In this document: one piece after another, positions 14,770 to 22,972 of the stretch | How the letters are laid out: every line of letters starts with the position of its first letter | Numbering within the stretch: position 1 is the stretch's first letter | Assembly (NCBI RefSeq): GCF_026130165.1 | Contig: NZ_JAIHOM010000043.1 | Coordinates: 1-39,807, forward strand | Direction of reading: 5' to 3' | DNA length: 39,807 nucleotides | Origin: Spirulina subsalsa FACHB-351 | GTDB lineage: Bacteria; Cyanobacteriota; Cyanobacteriia; Cyanobacteriales; Spirulinaceae | Program-made: the position numbers and the translations under genes | Notes under the pieces: generated by a model | Seen by the model: only the letters and a program-made list of their open reading frames with translations | Databases searched by the model: none | What the model was told of the DNA's origin: nothing

Positions 14770-16758
14770 TTAATGGCTTTCTGGGAATTGGGGAAGGGTT
14801 AGGGTAAAACAAGTTTCTCCCAATTCCCCATCTTGCCCGGAATGACTCTCCACTTCAATGGTTCCGTGTAAATGTTCGACTAAGCTTTTGACTAAAGCTA
14901 ATCCTAATCCAGTCCCCCGGACAGCATTATCTGTCATGCCTTGACCTCGGGTAAATTTTTCAAAAATATGAGGTTGGTCTTCCGGTGCGATCGCCTCCCC
15001 AAAATTGGTCACGCGGATGGTAATGCGATCGCCCGTGGCCGCTACTTCCTGACAAACCTCAATTTTTACCGTCGTCCCTTGCTGGGAATATTTCCCCGCA
15101 TTCGTCAGCAACTCCCCTAAAATACGCTGCAAACTCTCCAAATCTGAATACAACAAAATGGGATGATTCCCTGACTCATCCACCGCTGGAATAGTAGTAT
15201 AAAGAATTTCCGTTTTTAACCCTTTGCTCGCCCAAGTTTCTTTAAACTCTTCATTTAACGGGTTTAAAATATCCCTTAAATAGAGCCGTTGTAACCGAAT
15301 TTCCTGTTGATGGGATTCCAGCCTTTGCAACGCCAATAAATCTTGAATTAAATTATGTTCTCGTTGCCATTCTTGATCTAAAACATTCAAATATTTTTCC
15401 TGAAGTGGAATTGGTAAATCGGCCTGACGCAACATCTGAATCGCCACCTTCATAATGGTTAAAGGCGTTCTCAGTTCATGGCTCACCGCATCTAAGAACG
15501 TATCTTTCAGTTCAATTAACTCCCGCAATTGTGCCAACTGTTGGCGGGTTTTTTCGTAGAGTTTCGCTTGTACATCTAAACTCCGTTCTAATTGTTCGGT
15601 CCGATCTTTCACCAACAACTGCACTTTCTGCAATGTAATATTGTGCAGCATCGCCGTACTGAGTTGAGTTGTCACCCAACTGGCTAACTCCAATTCATGG
15701 GGCTGCCAAACTCGTTTTTGGGTCGATTGAAACACCAAAAACCCTAAAATGAGGGCGGACGATTTTCCCCGATGATTGACCCCCACTAAAGGAATGACTA
15801 ACCAAGAACAAACTTGATCGACCGGGAAAAGAATTTGATCAATTTCCGTGTTGGGCGAGGTTAAAGTAGGGGAAGTTTCTGTCACCCGATGCACTTGGGG
15901 AAAATCTTTCCACGCTTCACCACAAAAAGGCGAATCTGTCAACCAAAAACTATCCGGTAATTCTAGAGGGGGGAGGCGATCATTATGCCATTGTCCCAAC
16001 AACGTCGCCCGGGCATCTGAGGGTAATTTTTGGTTACTGCGGGTTTTGTAGAGGGGATTATTCGCCTTGAGCATGAGGGCAAAACTGCGGTCAATGTCTA
16101 GAGTTTGGGCTAATTCCGCTAAGGCGGTGGTGACAGCATCTTCCCAGTCTGAAGTGCGGTGTAGGGCGTGGGCTAGCGGATTTAGCAAACTCTGATATTG
16201 TTCCCCGATTTTAACCTGTTGTTGGAGTTGGAGTTGAGAAAAGGCGATCGCCACTCCTTGCGCGATCGCCTGTTGATCCTGTCCAGTCAGTAAGGGATGC
16301 AACGGTAGATTCAAATACCCTAAAATCACCAATCCCCCTTGAGGGGTATGGAGGCGAAAACAGCGTTGAAACGGACTAATCCCTGTAATCCAATGGTGAG
16401 ACTCCCCCCCCTCCGTCAAATCCCGTTCCAATGCGGCCACAGAGAGCAAGGAAGCTAACAGCGATTCTGCTCCCCCCTCATCCACCGACCAAAATCCTTG
16501 CCAAGAGGATACCCTGTGGTCTGTCTCGGACACAATTAAACAACTATCCGCTTGACCATAATCAGCCACTCGTTGGGCAATTTTATTCAATTTCGCATCT
16601 GCCCCCAAGTCTTGCAGCAATACTTGAATAATCATCTGACTAAAACTCTGACTCGGAGGGGGAGGAGGTGGATTGTGAGGAAGATTCATCTCACGGTTAG
16701 GGTGAGTCTGGGATGGGATAACACAGAGATTGGTAGACAGTTTTATAGAGGCAACCAT
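14770..16758 (-). CDS. GAF-domain sensor histidine kinase
   Basis: 662 residues if started at the ATG at 16758; a second ATG at 16689 (residue 24, before a Pro-rich run) is equally plausible. Two GAF-like regions (about 40-180 and 190-375) precede a coiled-coil linker (about 376-420). The DHp domain carries the phosphoacceptor H427 in AVSHELRTPL. The HATPase domain has the N box ELLTNAGKYS (about 548) and G boxes PHIFEKFTRGQG and GTGLGLALVKSLVEHL. No membrane segment, so a cytoplasmic sensor. No cysteine/histidine pattern marks a bilin site that I can recognise. No response regulator gene adjoins it; the Rre1-like gene is 14 kb away. Signal unknown. Confidence 0.9.
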   Translation of the reverse strand: MVASIKLSTNLCVIPSQTHPNREMNLPHNPPPPPPSQSFSQMIIQVLLQDLGADAKLNKIAQRVADYGQADSCLIVSETDHRVSSWQGFWSVDEGGAESLLASLLSVAALERDLTEGGESHHWITGISPFQRCFRLHTPQGGLVILGYLNLPLHPLLTGQDQQAIAQGVAIAFSQLQLQQQVKIGEQYQSLLNPLAHALHRTSDWEDAVTTALAELAQTLDIDRSFALMLKANNPLYKTRSNQKLPSDARATLLGQWHNDRLPPLELPDSFWLTDSPFCGEAWKDFPQVHRVTETSPTLTSPNTEIDQILFPVDQVCSWLVIPLVGVNHRGKSSALILGFLVFQSTQKRVWQPHELELASWVTTQLSTAMLHNITLQKVQLLVKDRTEQLERSLDVQAKLYEKTRQQLAQLRELIELKDTFLDAVSHELRTPLTIMKVAIQMLRQADLPIPLQEKYLNVLDQEWQREHNLIQDLLALQRLESHQQEIRLQRLYLRDILNPLNEEFKETWASKGLKTEILYTTIPAVDESGNHPILLYSDLESLQRILGELLTNAGKYSQQGTTVKIEVCQEVAATGDRITIRVTNFGEAIAPEDQPHIFEKFTRGQGMTDNAVRGTGLGLALVKSLVEHLHGTIEVESHSGQDGELGETCFTLTLPQFPESH

Positions 16759-17139
16759 AGGATTTTCAATTGATTATCTAGCCCTTGCTTATAGGACTTA
16801 GCATCCAATAGTTGACCGATTTAGTCGGTGATATTCACCCTCAACAGAATGTGATCTAATCACATCCCACTGTTCCCCATTTCCCCATGTTATGGGAGAA
16901 GATGGATTTTCGGCACGGATAACCAATGCTCAAACCAGAGCAACTCGTACCCTAAAAATAAATTGGCCAGAGAGCGGGAATCCGAAAACCCGGTAATATT
17001 GAACCTTATGCCTCGTTTCCCTTTCTTCTCTAGCTTACTCCTTTTTCCTCACTTGTTATACAGAGAACCGGAAACACTTCATAGGCAAGAGACAACGGTT
17101 TGAGATACAATACCCTCACTGTTCAACTCCCCCACAATC
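16759..17139. other. 381-base intergenic region
   Basis: No convincing gene. It contains a small hairpin (ACCGATTTAGTCGGT, about 16812-16826) and presumably two divergent promoters. For the MAPEG gene, a TACAAT close to 17105-17110 could serve as a -10 element about 30 bases before the ATG. No repeat of the families described elsewhere was seen. Confidence 0.4.
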
Positions 17140-17538
17140 ATGGACAATCCGTTAGCCCTCCCCAGTCTTGTCACTGTTTTAGCCCTGATTCTCTACTTCG
17201 TTGTCACTTTGAACGTGGGGCGCGCCCGCTTCAAATATGAGGTCAAAGCCCCCGCCATGTCAGGGGATCCAAACTTTGAACGAGTCTTGCGAGTTCAGCA
17301 AAACACCCTAGAACAACTTGTTCTTTTTCTGCCCGGTTTGTGGTTATTTTGCCTTTACGTCAGCCCCATCTGGGGCGCAGGTTTGGGTATCCTCTGGATT
17401 GTGGGACGGGCGTTATACGCTTGGGGTTACTACCAAGCGGCCGAAAAACGCGGCCCCGGCTTCGGAATTAGCTCCCTCAGTGGCTTAGTGCTATTAATTG
17501 GTGCGTTGGTGGGGATTGTTCTAGCTCTGTTGCAGTGA
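17140..17538 (+). CDS. MAPEG-family membrane protein
   Basis: A 132-residue protein with four membrane segments (about 8-27, 60-82, 83-101 and 110-131). It carries the MAPEG pattern: GRARFKYEVKAPAMSGDPNFERVLRVQQNTLEQLVLFLP, followed by GRALYAWGYYQAAEKRGPGF. The R-x-Q-N-x2-E stretch lines the glutathione site in microsomal glutathione S-transferases, so it may be a membrane glutathione transferase or peroxidase; some members have no known activity. Own transcription unit. Confidence 0.88.
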   Translation: MDNPLALPSLVTVLALILYFVVTLNVGRARFKYEVKAPAMSGDPNFERVLRVQQNTLEQLVLFLPGLWLFCLYVSPIWGAGLGILWIVGRALYAWGYYQAAEKRGPGFGISSLSGLVLLIGALVGIVLALLQ

Positions 17539-17676
17539 GTGCGTCACTCTCCGGGAACAATCGCGGGCGGAGAAGTCGTCAGATGGGACGAACATTTGTT
17601 ATAGTCGGATCGATTCACGTTACAAACTTTAATTTTTCGTAACGAAACCGCTCAATTGTTAGATCACTCAGTCCCT

Positions 17677-18234
17677 ATGTTCAAACTTATGTTATTTGCC
17701 AAACGTTCTAAACGCCGATTTTTACCCGCCCTCGCGGCGGCGGGTTGCTTGTTGGGGGCCTTGCCGGGGGCAACGGTTGCCCAAACCAACCCCGGTTTAA
17801 CGATTTTTAGTGGTGTTGAAAATCAAAGAGATATTTTAAATTACCGTCTGGATTTTGGCGGCACTCGGAATCAGCGCGATCGCTACCGTCTGCGCATCCC
17901 CGCCAACCGAGTCGAGTTAGGGGTGGCTCAAATTGCGATCGCCTATCCCGACTACTTCACCGGACGCTTCGACACAGGTCGCATTGAAGTCGCCTACGGG
18001 ACTAACTATTCTCGCTCGGCCAACATTTCCGAGGTGGTTTGGGATCAAGATAATCGCGTCTTACAAATTTATCTAGCTGAACCCATCCAATCGCAAAACG
18101 CCATTGAAATCCGCCTCTCCAACGTGAGAAATCCCTTCTTTGGAGGAACATTCTACTTCCACGGTCGCGTTTTAAGCCCCGGAGATGTTCCCCTCCCCCG
18201 TTATGTCGGGACTTGGATTCTCAGCATCGAGTAA
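17677..18234 (+). CDS. DUF2808 exported protein
   Basis: From the ATG at 17677 the protein has 185 residues; the in-frame TTG at 17656 adds seven residues before a normal signal peptide. Basic n-region KRSKRRF, hydrophobic LPALAAAGCLLGALPGA, cleavage near VAQTN. The mature part (FDTGRIEVAYG, AEPIQSQNAIEIRLSNVRNP, GTFYFHGRVLSPG) matches the DUF2808 family of cyanobacteria, a likely beta-sandwich in the periplasm. Function unknown. It ends at a strong convergent hairpin. Confidence 0.82.
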   Translation: MFKLMLFAKRSKRRFLPALAAAGCLLGALPGATVAQTNPGLTIFSGVENQRDILNYRLDFGGTRNQRDRYRLRIPANRVELGVAQIAIAYPDYFTGRFDTGRIEVAYGTNYSRSANISEVVWDQDNRVLQIYLAEPIQSQNAIEIRLSNVRNPFFGGTFYFHGRVLSPGDVPLPRYVGTWILSIE

Positions 18235-18253
18235 CTCCCCTTGGAACAACAGT

Positions 18254-18290
18254 CAAGACCCCCCACCTCCTAAGCAGATGGGGGGTCTTG
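18254..18290. terminator. Bidirectional 12-bp stem hairpin
   Basis: CAAGACCCCCCA and TGGGGGGTCTTG form a perfect 12-base-pair stem with a 13-base loop. It lies between the convergent DUF2808 (ends 18234) and ferredoxin (ends 18306) genes. No clear T run on either side, but stem strength and placement point to a shared transcription end. Confidence 0.75.
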
Positions 18291-18305
18291 ATGGCAAAAG
18301 CGAAC

Positions 18306-18533
18306 TTAAGCCTTGATTTTCTGTAATTCTGGGCGTTCCTCGGGTAGAATTGCCCCCTCAACGGGACAAACTTGTAAACAAATCCCACAATCAATACAAG
18401 TCTCAAAATCAATCCAATACCAATCCGTTCCTTTCATGTTCTTACCCGGCCCCGGATGAATACAGGCCACGGGGCAAGCACTTACACAATCAGCAATTCC
18501 TTCGCAAACTTCAGTAACAATGGTATGAGGCAT
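18306..18533 (-). CDS. Bacterial-type 2[4Fe-4S] ferredoxin
   Basis: A 75-residue ferredoxin. Cluster ligands: C10 with C16, C20 and C24 (TEVCEGIADCVSACPVACIH), and CIDCGICLQVCPVEG. The first motif has an enlarged C-x5-C-x3-C-x3-C spacing, as in the seven-iron or divergent two-cluster ferredoxins, so it may hold a [3Fe-4S] or an altered cluster in place of one standard site. An insert with WYWIDFETC separates the motifs. It starts only a few bases after hisZ stops, so it is the last gene of that operon. Partner enzyme unknown. Confidence 0.88.
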   Translation of the reverse strand: MPHTIVTEVCEGIADCVSACPVACIHPGPGKNMKGTDWYWIDFETCIDCGICLQVCPVEGAILPEERPELQKIKA

Positions 18534-18536
18534 AAT

Positions 18537-19769
18537 TCAGTATTCAGCATTTTCTAACACTTCAATTTCAGGTTTACCGTCCGCTTGAATCCAAGCTAAA
18601 CGGTTAATATTACACAGTCTGGCATATTGACGAATTTCATCGGGCGAACGTCCTCCCAACTCCAATTCAACCCGCACTAAATGTTCCGAGTGACGCAAAG
18701 TTTGAGCATAGTCAAAGGCGGCTTTTTCCGCTTGGTCATCACGGGGAATCACGAGCCAGTCGGTTTTAGGGGCGCTGCGGGGCAGTTGTTCAGAATCCAA
18801 TAAACAACTATAAACCTCCTCTAAATTAAGGGCAAAACCGATGCCCGGAGCGCTTTCTCCTTGGGGATGGTATAGCCCTAAAAGTTGGTCATACCGTCCC
18901 CCTTTACCCAAAACCCGAGACTGTTGATTTTGAACACAAACCACTTCAAAGACAACACCTGTGTAGTAATCAATCGTCTGGATTAAGCTTAAATCTAAAA
19001 TGAGGGAAAGGCGGGTGCTGGCACTTTCTTCTACTCGCTCAATGAGATTTTTCAAGTTATGAACAACTTGTTGACCTTGTTGATCAAGGTTTAAATGGCT
19101 TACTTTTTGCAAGACAGTCCGAGGCTCGCCCCGCAGGTCAAATAATAATAACGCCAGTTGTTCTAACTCCGTGGATAAACCTAAACGAGTCAGACCAACA
19201 CGATCCAGATGGGCAATGCAAGCCCGCACCTGGCCTTGATCTGAGGGGGGAAAGAGATTGAGGAGCGATCGCGTTAAACTCGCCTCCCCTAAAATCACAG
19301 AACAGCCCTCCAGCCCCAAACTCCCCAAACAGTCCGCCAACAAGAGCAAAATTTCACGATCGGCCCGAGTTCCCCCCGCCCGCAGTAACTCCACCCCCGT
19401 CTGGAAAAACTCCACCTGTCGCCCGTGATTCCCCCCCGGCGTGCGGCGGAATACATTAGCGTTGTAATACAACCGTTGGGGAAACACATCTCCCGCCATC
19501 CGTGTGGCAGCCGCCCGGGCAATAGAAGCCGTCAACTCCGGACGAAGCCCCAAGCGTCCCCCAGAGGTATTTTCCACCTGAATCACCGTCGAGGGGTGAA
19601 TAGCCCCCCCAGCCGTCAAAGCCTCTACCCACTCTAAAGTCGAGGTAATAATCCGTTGATAGCCCCACTGGTGAAAAACCCCCTGAATCCGATCGGCAAT
19701 CCAACGTTTTTGAGCCACTTCCAAGGGCAATAAATCCCGGGTTCCCGCCGGAGGTTGATGAATCCTCAT
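18537..19769 (-). CDS. hisZ: ATP phosphoribosyltransferase regulatory subunit
   Basis: A 410-residue HisRS paralogue that pairs with the short form of HisG in the first step of histidine synthesis. The class II synthetase core is recognisable: QPPAGTRDLLPLEVAQ (start), LRPELTASIARAAATR (motif 2 area), YNANVFRRTPGGNHGRQVEFFQ, and TIDYYTGVVFEV with GKGGRYDQLLGLY (histidine-site region). Length and the shortened C-terminal part favour HisZ over true HisS, which is longer and carries an anticodon-binding domain. It lies between the J/TPR gene (24 bases upstream) and the ferredoxin gene (3-base gap), all on the minus strand. Confidence 0.88.
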   Translation of the reverse strand: MRIHQPPAGTRDLLPLEVAQKRWIADRIQGVFHQWGYQRIITSTLEWVEALTAGGAIHPSTVIQVENTSGGRLGLRPELTASIARAAATRMAGDVFPQRLYYNANVFRRTPGGNHGRQVEFFQTGVELLRAGGTRADREILLLLADCLGSLGLEGCSVILGEASLTRSLLNLFPPSDQGQVRACIAHLDRVGLTRLGLSTELEQLALLLFDLRGEPRTVLQKVSHLNLDQQGQQVVHNLKNLIERVEESASTRLSLILDLSLIQTIDYYTGVVFEVVCVQNQQSRVLGKGGRYDQLLGLYHPQGESAPGIGFALNLEEVYSCLLDSEQLPRSAPKTDWLVIPRDDQAEKAAFDYAQTLRHSEHLVRVELELGGRSPDEIRQYARLCNINRLAWIQADGKPEIEVLENAEY

Positions 19770-19793
19770 AAAATTTCTCTAGTGCTTTAAGCG

Positions 19794-20768
19794 TTATTTT
19801 TTCTTACCGCCAAACAACCCACCAAACATTCCACCGCCTCCAGATTTGGGCTTATTGCCTTTACTGTCACTACTGGATGAACTCGAACTCGATGATGACT
19901 GAGCAGGAGTAATTTTCTGTCCCAGTTGAGCCAGTGCTTTTTGACCTTTTTGGGCAATGGGATCATTCGGATTGGATTGTAGGGCCTTGGCGATATGAAC
20001 TTTCGCCATACTCACTTGATTTTGTTTCAAATAAGCCCAACCCATTAAACCATGACAACTACTACTATTCGGATCTAATTTCAAACCATCCCGCAGTTCC
20101 AAAATCGCTTTAGAATAATTGTTTTTGGCAATATATTCCTGAGCGCGACGGACACAACCATCCACGGGAGAGGTTTTGCGGTCGGGGGCTGGGGGTGGGG
20201 CGCTGCGGGTAGCGGCCGGGGCTGGTTTTCCCCCAGTCGTAGGTGTGGAACCACCACTCGGAGCCGAGGCCGAAGCTTCTCGGACTCCTTGGCCCTGTTT
20301 CCGCAGGAGATACACTAAATTAACTTCGCTCAATTGCCCCACAATCTCAGCAATTTTGCCCACTTCATCATATTGTTTCGCAGCTAAGGCCTGAACAATT
20401 GTTTGATAAGCCGCATCAATATTACTACTGGCTTGTAAAAGTTTCTGGGCTACTTCACTGTCTACGTTAATTTTCCCCCCTTCACTGGCTAACCGTTTTC
20501 CGGTTTGGGATAACACTAACTGATACTCATTGCGTCCTTTCCCTTTCAACATTTCATAGGCCGGATTCACCCATTTAGACAGGATTTCACTGGCAAGTTG
20601 ACGTTCCTGATCATTGGCCACTTTGGAGGTGTCAGGATGAAGACTCTGGGCAATTTTCAGGTAACGTTTGCGGATGGCTTTACTCTCCACGGTAACGGGC
20701 AAACCAAGAATAGCGTAGTGGTCAGTAATATCTAACTTGAAGAGTCCACGTTGAATATTAAACGGCAT
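19794..20768 (-). CDS. J-domain and TPR protein
   Basis: A 324-residue protein. N-terminal J domain (about 13-85) with DHYAILGLPVTVESKAIRKR and the HPD motif (LHPDTSKV), so it should stimulate an Hsp70/DnaK. A middle helical part (about 100-165) and a Pro/Ala/Gly linker (PSGGSTPTTGGKPAPAATRS) follow. Two TPR units come next (about 210-278: AQEYIAKNNYSKAILELRDG and HGLMGWAYLKQNQVSMAKVH). The C-terminal tail is a run of nine serines and then GGGGMFGGLFGGKKK. The family occurs in cyanobacteria; the client is unknown. Probably co-transcribed with the IMPase-like gene upstream and hisZ downstream. Confidence 0.85.
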   Translation of the reverse strand: MPFNIQRGLFKLDITDHYAILGLPVTVESKAIRKRYLKIAQSLHPDTSKVANDQERQLASEILSKWVNPAYEMLKGKGRNEYQLVLSQTGKRLASEGGKINVDSEVAQKLLQASSNIDAAYQTIVQALAAKQYDEVGKIAEIVGQLSEVNLVYLLRKQGQGVREASASAPSGGSTPTTGGKPAPAATRSAPPPAPDRKTSPVDGCVRRAQEYIAKNNYSKAILELRDGLKLDPNSSSCHGLMGWAYLKQNQVSMAKVHIAKALQSNPNDPIAQKGQKALAQLGQKITPAQSSSSSSSSSSDSKGNKPKSGGGGMFGGLFGGKKK

Positions 20769-20855
20769 AGTTTTTGCGGGTGAGGACTGGATTTCTTATA
20801 GTATGTCTCAAATTCTGGGGATTTTGTTAACGCGGGGGAGCGTTTTTCTAGGGTT

Positions 20856-21710
20856 TTAGGGACTGGTAATCTGTTGCATTTGTTCTAAGTTGGCCCAGGT
20901 ACTGATGGGGGGAGTATTTAAGAGGGCTTGACTGAGGGCTTGATGAATCTGCCCGTTGGTGGCCAGGATGCGCCCAGAATTGATGTCTAGGGGGCTTTGA
21001 TCATAGGCGGTGACTGTTCCCCCGGCTTCTTGCACTAATACCACGCCAGCGGCCAGATCCCAAGGTTTGAGGCCGCGTTCCCAATAGCCATCGAGTCGCC
21101 CGGATGCTAGATGAGCTAAATCGAGGGAGGCGGAACCGCCCCGTCTCACCCCTTGGGTGATGTGGGTGAGATAACAAAATTCGGCGTAGTTTTGATCGGT
21201 GGTTTCCCGACGATCATAAGCAAACCCGGTGACTAATAAACTTTGGTTGAGGCTGGGGGTTGGGGAGACTTGAATGGGGCGATGATTACAGGTGGCTCCC
21301 AGCCCTTTGGCGGCGCGATATAGGAGGTTACTGTAAGGATCATAGATGGCGCCGAGGATGGGGACTCCGTTCAACAGCAAGCCCACGGAAACGGAGGAGA
21401 GGGGATAACTGTGAGCGTAGTTGGTGGTGCCATCAAGGGGGTCAATGGCCCAGAGATAAGGACTGTCTGCGTTGCCTAGAATGCCGGATTCTTCGGCGAG
21501 AATGCCGTGATCCGGGACTTGTTCGTTCAGGATGGCGAGAATGATGGCTTCGGATTTTTTGTCCACTTCGGTGACTAAATCCCCAGCCCGTCCTTTTTCT
21601 TCGATGACTTGAATGTTGCCCCAGTGATCTTGGAGGATGACTCCAGCGCTCAGGGCGGCCTCGCTAGCAATGTTTAGTAGGTGTTTGAGTTCTCTAGGGG
21701 AGGGATTCAT
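20856..21710 (-). CDS. Inositol monophosphatase-family phosphatase
   Basis: From the ATG at 21710 the protein has 284 residues; an upstream in-frame ATG (21755) would add a leader that looks like noise. Metal-binding motifs of the lithium-sensitive phosphatases are complete: LAEESG (metal glutamate), IDPLDGTTNYAH, and KPWDLAAGVVLVQEAGG. Substrates in cyanobacteria can be inositol phosphate, fructose-1,6-bisphosphate, histidinol phosphate or PAP. Because hisZ lies two genes downstream, a histidinol-phosphatase role deserves mention, but this is only context; a SuhB-type IMPase is the default. Confidence 0.88.
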   Translation of the reverse strand: MNPSPRELKHLLNIASEAALSAGVILQDHWGNIQVIEEKGRAGDLVTEVDKKSEAIILAILNEQVPDHGILAEESGILGNADSPYLWAIDPLDGTTNYAHSYPLSSVSVGLLLNGVPILGAIYDPYSNLLYRAAKGLGATCNHRPIQVSPTPSLNQSLLVTGFAYDRRETTDQNYAEFCYLTHITQGVRRGGSASLDLAHLASGRLDGYWERGLKPWDLAAGVVLVQEAGGTVTAYDQSPLDINSGRILATNGQIHQALSQALLNTPPISTWANLEQMQQITSP

Positions 21711-21764
21711 AGGGGAGTTAGCAACAAGACAAGGGGGTAAGGTTAGGTTGCCCAATTTGGACGA

Positions 21765-22325
21765 TTAGGGATCCCGATGGGGGGTTTTATTTTGTTGTCG
21801 GGCTTCTTGGGGGGTGACTCGGAGGGGGTTTTGAGGGTTCCAGATCCCGTTGCCCATCAGTCGGGCGTAGCGTTGGGCTTGTTCTAGGCGTTGTTGATAT
21901 TTGGTGTTGGGGGCATGGGTATCTAGCAGGGCGTATCCTTGGGTGAGGAGTTGTTCATTTATTAATATCCCATCCTTCCACACATAGGCCAAGTAACGCC
22001 CAAAGGGGTCTTGGGGTTGACGATCCCATTCGAGGTCAATGGTGGGGCTGTCTTGGAGCCAGGCGGCTAGGGTGGTTTGGGCTTGGGGTCCCCAAGGTTC
22101 TTGGCTGAGGTCGGGGGTACTTAAGCCAATCAGGCGGATGCGGATTTGCTGGGCGGTGTTTTGCTCTTGTAGGAGGACTTCGAGGGTTTGTCCACTGACG
22201 ACGCGCTGGATTTGGGCGGGGATGCGTTGGCTGGGGGGTGGGGTTTGGCAACTGAGTAACAGGGTCAGGAGGCTGAAACTCAGGAGGATGAGGCACCAAC
22301 GAGGGAGGGGGGGTAGACGGAACAT
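21765..22325 (-). CDS. Thermonuclease-like (SNase) lipoprotein
   Basis: A 186-residue protein with a lipoprotein signal (LSFSLLTLLLSCQTPPP; lipobox LLSC at about 25-28) and a staphylococcal-nuclease fold. IQRVVSGQTLEVLLQ forms the first strands. IRIRLIGLSTPDLSQEPWG has the catalytic Arg position (R in RLIGL). QDPFGRYLAYVW and NEQLLTQGYALLD follow. The classical second active-site acid is 'D-T-P' or 'E-T-P'; here the loop reads STPDLSQEP, so catalysis may be retained through nearby E/D but is not certain. Likely anchored at a membrane and exported. It starts 7 bases after the ferredoxin stop: same operon. Confidence 0.85.
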   Translation of the reverse strand: MFRLPPLPRWCLILLSFSLLTLLLSCQTPPPSQRIPAQIQRVVSGQTLEVLLQEQNTAQQIRIRLIGLSTPDLSQEPWGPQAQTTLAAWLQDSPTIDLEWDRQPQDPFGRYLAYVWKDGILINEQLLTQGYALLDTHAPNTKYQQRLEQAQRYARLMGNGIWNPQNPLRVTPQEARQQNKTPHRDP

Positions 22326-22331
22326 GGGGGG

Positions 22332-22703
22332 TTAATCGTCGTCGAGGGGCAATCCAATGCGGACTTTATTTTTTTTGCCGAAGTAGCGCCCAAATTGGAG
22401 TTCGTAGACTTCATCTTCGTCTTGGGTTTCTACTTCGAGGTCGGAGCGGGCATAGCTGACACAGAGGAGGGCATAACCGCGATCGCGCAATTCTGGAGAA
22501 AGTCCCATGGCTTCGGGTTGATGGATTTCTCCGGAGCAGATTCTCACGGCACAGGTGGTACAGGCTCCGTTCCGACAGGAGAAGGGGAGGGTGATGTTTT
22601 GATCTTCGGCACTTTGTAGGATGTATTCGTCATCGGGGACGCGCAGGAGATATTCTTTATTTTGTTGGCGATCGCGGATTACTACGGTATGAAACTGGGT
22701 CAT
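22332..22703 (-). CDS. Plant-type [2Fe-2S] ferredoxin with C-terminal extension
   Basis: A 123-residue ferredoxin with the four cysteine ligands in FSCRNGACTTCAVRIC and GYALLC. The usual photosynthetic ferredoxin has about 97-99 residues. Here a tail of about 25 (ELQFGRYFGKKNKVRIGLPL, then DDD) is added. This matches the cyanobacterial low-abundance ferredoxin group (Fed2/FdC-like), which is linked to electron transfer other than the main NADP reduction; assignment from memory. First gene of the minus-strand run that continues with the SNase, IMPase-like, J/TPR, hisZ and bacterial ferredoxin genes. Confidence 0.85.
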   Translation of the reverse strand: MTQFHTVVIRDRQQNKEYLLRVPDDEYILQSAEDQNITLPFSCRNGACTTCAVRICSGEIHQPEAMGLSPELRDRGYALLCVSYARSDLEVETQDEDEVYELQFGRYFGKKNKVRIGLPLDDD

Positions 22704-22841
22704 GACTCACAGACCTAACGCATTACTCTTTCTAGCCTACCGTGAACCAGACGCTAAAGGATGGGACTATTTGAATTTTTTGGCGTTAGGGGTTGCTTTT
22801 TTACTTACTGACCCGCTATGATTGTAAATCGCGACACCTTT

Positions 22842-22928
22842 GGAGAGGTGGCCGAGTGGTCGAAGGCGCAGCACTGGAAATGCTGTAATGGGGTAACTCA
22901 TTCGAGGGTTCGAATCCCTCCCTCTCCG
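22842..22928 (+). tRNA. tRNA-Ser(GGA)
   Basis: An 87-base class II tRNA: acceptor arms GGAGAGG and CCTCTCC with discriminator G, D arm GGCCGAGTGGTCGAAGGC, anticodon arm CAGCACTGGAAATGCTG with anticodon GGA, a long variable arm, and T arm GAGGGTTCGAATCCCTC. CCA is not encoded. It reads serine codons UCC and UCU. Confidence 0.96.
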
Positions 22929-22972
22929 TTCTAAGAGAATCTCTCACTTAAAGTCCCTCACTGGAAGGATCT

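Noticed and set aside
18537-19769. hisZ as histidyl-tRNA synthetase (HisS)
   Set aside because: Length 410 and lack of a recognisable anticodon-binding C-terminus favour the regulatory paralogue HisZ.
22036-22335. Long frames on both strands over the SNase gene
   Set aside because: Pro/His-rich or Trp/Arg-rich shadows of a GC-rich gene; the SNase frame has a lipobox and fold motifs.
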